Assembly: GCA_036874045.1 (NCBI GenBank)
Contig: CM072339.1
Coordinates: forward strand, 2,611,501 to 2,675,500
DNA: 64,000 nt
From: Cymodocea nodosa
Taxonomy: Eukaryota; Streptophyta; Magnoliopsida; Alismatales; Cymodoceaceae
Direction of reading: 5' to 3'
Part shown: positions 60,440 through 64,000 of the stretch, piece by piece
How positions within the stretch are numbered: the first letter of the stretch is position 1
Layout: each line of letters opens with the position of its first letter
Notes under the pieces: generated by a model
Databases searched by the model: none
The model's input: only the letters and a program-made list of their open reading frames with translations
Told to the model about the DNA's origin: nothing
Translations under genes and position numbers: made by a program

Positions 60440-61560
60440 AAAAGTCAAAGCATTTCTCTATTATAATATATTAAAAAAAGTCTCTTAACAAATGATATCG
60501 TCTTATTCCACTCACCTTGTTTTTTATCTTACCCTTTCGTTATAAGATCAGATCTTTCTACATCATTTCTAATGTGGAAATATACTGTTTAATAATCTCA
60601 TACATTCCTGACATTCTCTTTTACGAATGACATGCGCAAACTTATTTTCATATTATATTAAAATTTATTTTAAACGTAGTTGATAATAAGAAAATGAAAC
60701 ATTACATTGTAAGGTTAGGTTCTATAATATGACCTTTTACGTGGTACATTCATCGATCAATGGTAAACATGCATGTAAATAAATAAATGTAAAAAGTAAA
60801 CATCACCTGCTGAACATATGGTAGACCAGTGAATCGATCATCTTCCCAAAAAATACTAAAAATGTTACATTAAAAACTTGAAGCTAGCTGATCCTTTGAA
60901 ATCAAATTCATGTTATAAAAAAAAATCAAATTCTTTGGAATATTGTTCAACTGACTCTTAAACCAATAAACCCTAAACCAAACACGAGATTAAATAGAAA
61001 AATTGATTTTTGTTGTATTTATCTTGTAGTTAGTTTTCATTTTCTTACTAAACATTATAATTTAGTTAATTAGTATAATTTTAAAAGATCGAAACCAATC
61101 AAACCGAACCCAATTAAACAGTCTTGAATAAAAATCATCAATAATTTCATAGAAAATGAAAAGTTGGTGTAGCATTATATGTAGCATGACTTACCAATGA
61201 TTGACCAAGCCCTAATTCAGAAGTATATCAGTATATGAAACCTGGCATCTTATGTATGTATGGCTTTAGTTCTTCTCTCAGTTACGCTATCATATGCCTT
61301 TAGTTCTTCTTCTCCCGGTTATGCTATCAAATTAAAACAATAATTTTCCAAAAATACAAACCAAAACCAAGGCAATACTGAAAGGGGAAAACACAAAAGA
61401 TAAAAAAACTATTAGTTAGCATCATTTCCTTCGACAACATTAACTCACCTTCTAAGGATTGAGTTGTTTAGGTCAGTATTAATTGGAGAGAGCTAAAATA
61501 ACATCTTTAGTTACTCGAACATGACAATAAATAAAAATCCTTCCTAAGCATATATACAAG
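60440..61560. other. AT-rich spacer between the divergent peptide genes
   Basis: Shared upstream region of the two peptide genes, apart from the repeat at 61570-61870. A local duplication is seen near 61270-61330 (CCTTTAGTTCTTCTCTCAGTT and CCTTTAGTTCTTCTTCTCCC). No gene was recognised. Confidence 0.5.
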
Positions 61561-61569
61561 TACATAACG

Positions 61570-61870
61570 GCCACGAATTTCAACTTGTGAAGAGTAAGTA
61601 ATAAACACAATATCATTGTGTACTTATTTTGAATTTTTTTTCACAGTAATTTAGTTTACTCTCTTAACCTGTATATCCGTTTGACCTCCTGGTTAAGTAC
61701 GCATATGACCAAATTATTTAAGTCGAATTTCTTTATCATATTTTAACTGATATATGTAACTCTTATATTATTCTCAATAAGATTTATCTTTTTAACATAT
61801 ATATCTCTCGTAGTATTAACTAACACTATGTGTGTAACCATAAATTCTCATATCTAATATATATCCGCCA
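61570..61870 (-). mobile_element. RTE-type LINE remnant (segment A, right copy)
   Basis: Inverted copy of 56755-57000 plus 57430-57490: GAAGAGTAAGTAATAAACAC, TTACTCTCTTAACCTGTATA, TGACCAAATTATTTAAG and TTATATTATTCTCAATAAG all have counterparts there. It ends about 370 bp upstream of the right peptide gene. Confidence 0.6.
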
Positions 61871-62141
61871 AATGACCTTCGAACACATAAAAAAGAAGAT
61901 AACATCTTTGGCCGGAAGATGAGAGGTTTGACTTGCAGATTTCAGATCTGTTTTTTTTTTTAACCTGGGGAGTCCCGACGTACGGTTACAAGAATGGACG
62001 GAAGAGGTTTGCCTTCTCCATATTAATAAAGCATAAATATAGGCATGCATGGAATATTCATGCAGCAAAACCATCACCTTCATTTTTGAAAGCAGCGCAG
62101 GAGTCTCTTCTGATGAACGGCAGTCGACGAACCCCCATGGT

Positions 62142-62150
62142 CTATATAAA
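62142..62150 (+). promoter_or_regulatory. TATA box of the right peptide gene
   Basis: CTATATAAA at 62142-62150, 86 bp upstream of the ATG at 62236, within a less AT-rich promoter. Confidence 0.6.
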
Positions 62151-62235
62151 CGGAAAGACCCGCATGTACGTCCTCCTCGTTCCCATCGTCTCTCGATCGA
62201 CACCTGTAGTAGTCGAGCACCGGGCGCCGGCAGAG

Positions 62236-62561
62236 ATGCAGAGGAGCGCAATTCTCGTACTCGGAATCCTCCTCCTCGCGTCTCACATGATCACCCTCTC
62301 GGAATCAAGATTCGTGTTCAGAGGATTCTTAGGTACGTGATCAAGATCGAAATTAATCTTAATGAATGCAAAAGGCAAGTTCGACATATGTCAAGCATGG
62401 GCGGGCCGACCGGCAACTTTGACGATCGATGATGGGTTTTCGTCGCTAATGCAGGAGGGCACTATTTCTTTGCGGGCCGAACAAGATTCGGCAGAAGTCG
62501 CTTCCCTGGCTCGTCGATATGGGGATCCAACACACAACCGCTAACGAACACAATGGATTAG
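62236..62561 (+). CDS. Small secreted peptide precursor, right gene of a divergent pair
   Basis: Exon 1 62236-62332, exon 2 62455-62561, 122-bp intron with GTACGT donor and GCAG acceptor, phase 1; 67 residues. The signal peptide is ILVLGILLLASHMI, with likely cleavage near LSES-R. The mature part starts RFVFRGFLGGHYFF, is Arg-, Gly- and aromatic-rich, lacks Cys, and carries RSRFPGSSIWGSN. In this phase exon 2 ends in QPLTNTMD. In another frame the second exon reads ARRYGDPTHNR and stops, but that frame does not join exon 1 and does not match the left gene. The homology, shared gene structure and TATA box support this model. The family is unknown to me. Confidence 0.6.
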
Positions 62562-63069
62562 CCTCCATCCCCCCGTCGCAGCAGTGCGAGCAATGCCAAC
62601 CGCACGTAGCTGACCCCGACGACGAAAATATATTCGTTCAGGGAGGAAGAGATTGGCTTGGGTTCGTTGTCTTGCACCAGCGCTCCTACGTAGGGTTGGT
62701 TTTAATTTAGTTTCCAGGCATGGGATCTGCATTTGAATGCAGCATAGGCTTATGCGAGCCCTTTCTTCCTCTCTGATCAGTCTAACCACACACGTACTTG
62801 CATTTTGCCAACATTAGAATACGTACTTACGTACTGGTAATGCGACCTTTGATTGGAAACTACGTCAAATTATTATTATTTTAGTTGGGTATACTCTGCT
62901 GATTGTAACGAACATAGATTCGTTAAAACTTGTGACCTTGTAGGTGATAAAAAGATAACTATTTATCACTCAAATACACAAGATTGTACCAAGTGAAATA
63001 TTGTTATTATATATAACAAAAACATATTTTCTGTTTTGATTGCCAAACAAACAAATATGTTCGGCAGTT

Positions 63070-64000
63070 TGTTAACGTGGGTTTTTTTTTACCTCAACAA
63101 TTATTTCTTCATAAATTGATTAATTCAGGGACTCCTCAAGAGTAAAATAAGCAAACTCCACACGTTACATCTTCTTTTCGAAGAATGTCTCGTACGCATC
63201 ACATACAATACAACATAATGTACACCAAAAGATACATCAAATATAATTTTATTATACATGGGAAAATATTACAAAATTGTTGTTGTATAGTTTACAAAAT
63301 AAATGACATATAACATCAGCCAACATATACACTCTGGGTATTTCCAGATCCAAGGTGACTTTTCCAAAATAATTTAGATGATTTATACCCATATATAAGA
63401 CACTTTGTAAAATATCATTTCTTATATAGGAGTATACATATAATTTTTATATGTGCAAACCGTTTATACTCTTATTTAGGAGTATTGAATATGCTTTATA
63501 TGTATATTTATATGTAAACAATTTATACTCTTATTTAGGAGTATTGAATATATTTTATATGTAAAAAAATCATTTTATATTACTTTTATATATGTAAACA
63601 ATTTATACTCTTGTTTAGGAGTATTGAATATATTTTTATATCTTTCTGTGTATGAAACAGTTATTTTATATATATTTTTATACATGTAAACAGTTTATAC
63701 TCTTCTTTAGGAGTATTGAATATATTTATATATTGTCATTGTCATAAATTTTATAAACAGTTTATACTCTTATCTAGGAGAATTTAATATATTTCATATA
63801 TTTTTGTATGTAGATAGTTTATATTTTCACGTATTTTAATAAAATACTTTCATATATATATATATTCATTATTTTGTTGTTCCCTATATTATTATTGCAT
63901 TATATATATTTCCTTGTTTGTTGAAATATGATCGACCGAATTTATTTGAGTCATATTTTGTTGTTTAAAATAATATTATCATCAGTTTGACCGAACTTTA
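63070..64000 (+). repeat. Right arm of the large inverted duplication
   Basis: The inverted counterpart of 58440-59665. It starts about 510 bp downstream of the right peptide gene's stop and runs off the window edge. Includes the satellite at 63450-63780. Confidence 0.85.
63450..63780. repeat. Tandem satellite with GTTTATACTC-GAGTATTGAATAT units
   Basis: Five units of 65-85 bp with TTTATACTCTTATTTAGGAGTA or variants, the inverse of the left-arm satellite units. Spacing is wider than on the left. Confidence 0.85.

Noticed and set aside
62362-62544. Frame ending in ARRYGDPTHNR as a separate peptide resembling PSY or RGF endings
   Set aside because: It would start inside the intron of the right peptide gene, does not join exon 1 in phase and is not conserved in the left gene. 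The other phase is.

Overview
The window looks like nuclear DNA of a flowering plant. The genes have GT-AG introns, the introns and spacers are very AT-rich, and the retroelements are plant types: L1 LINEs with a DUF4283/zf-CCHC ORF1, RTE LINE fragments, a TRIM and short-LTR elements. A GC-rich 5' end on one gene and very long LINE-filled introns suggest a non-grass monocot (palm- or orchid-like). That placement is a guess.

Layout. 1-1.7 kb: simple repeats and possible exon remnants. 1.73-4.97 kb (+): a four-exon gene for a DUF3082 plastid membrane protein, with a 26-bp microexon. 5.14-6.07 kb (-): a two-exon DUF599 membrane protein gene, convergent with the first; the two stop codons are 174 bp apart. 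10.98-56.20 kb (-): one giant gene of at least 18 exons, encoding the plant homologue of TEX10/IPI1, a ribosome-biogenesis (Rix1 complex) subunit. About 2.4 kb of coding exon is spread over 45 kb. Nearly everything else between 9 and 54 kb is transposon debris in its introns: a domain-complete but dead 6-kb L1 in antisense (20.2-26.35 kb), other L1 pieces, several RTE tails, a structurally whole TRIM (13.33-13.62 kb), two copies of a short-LTR non-autonomous element, and two near-identical 1.9-kb terminal-inverted-repeat elements (35.98-37.90 and 42.95-44.89 kb). Each of the last pair carries a broken copy of a glucosamine-6-phosphate N-acetyltransferase (GNA1) gene.

56.7-64 kb: AT-rich DNA holding two small divergent genes (59.88-60.24 kb on -, 62.24-62.56 kb on +). 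I read both as two-exon genes for 67-74-residue secreted peptides. They share a signal peptide ending in SESR, a phase-1 intron, a 107-bp second exon and a cysteine-free R-[YF]-P-G-S-S-[LI]-W motif. Long inverted arms with palindromic tandem repeats flank them. I do not recognise the family, and it is my main candidate for something undescribed.

The window is not an operon or island. Only the peptide pair looks like a local functional unit. The DUF3082, DUF599 and TEX10 genes are ordinary neighbours.
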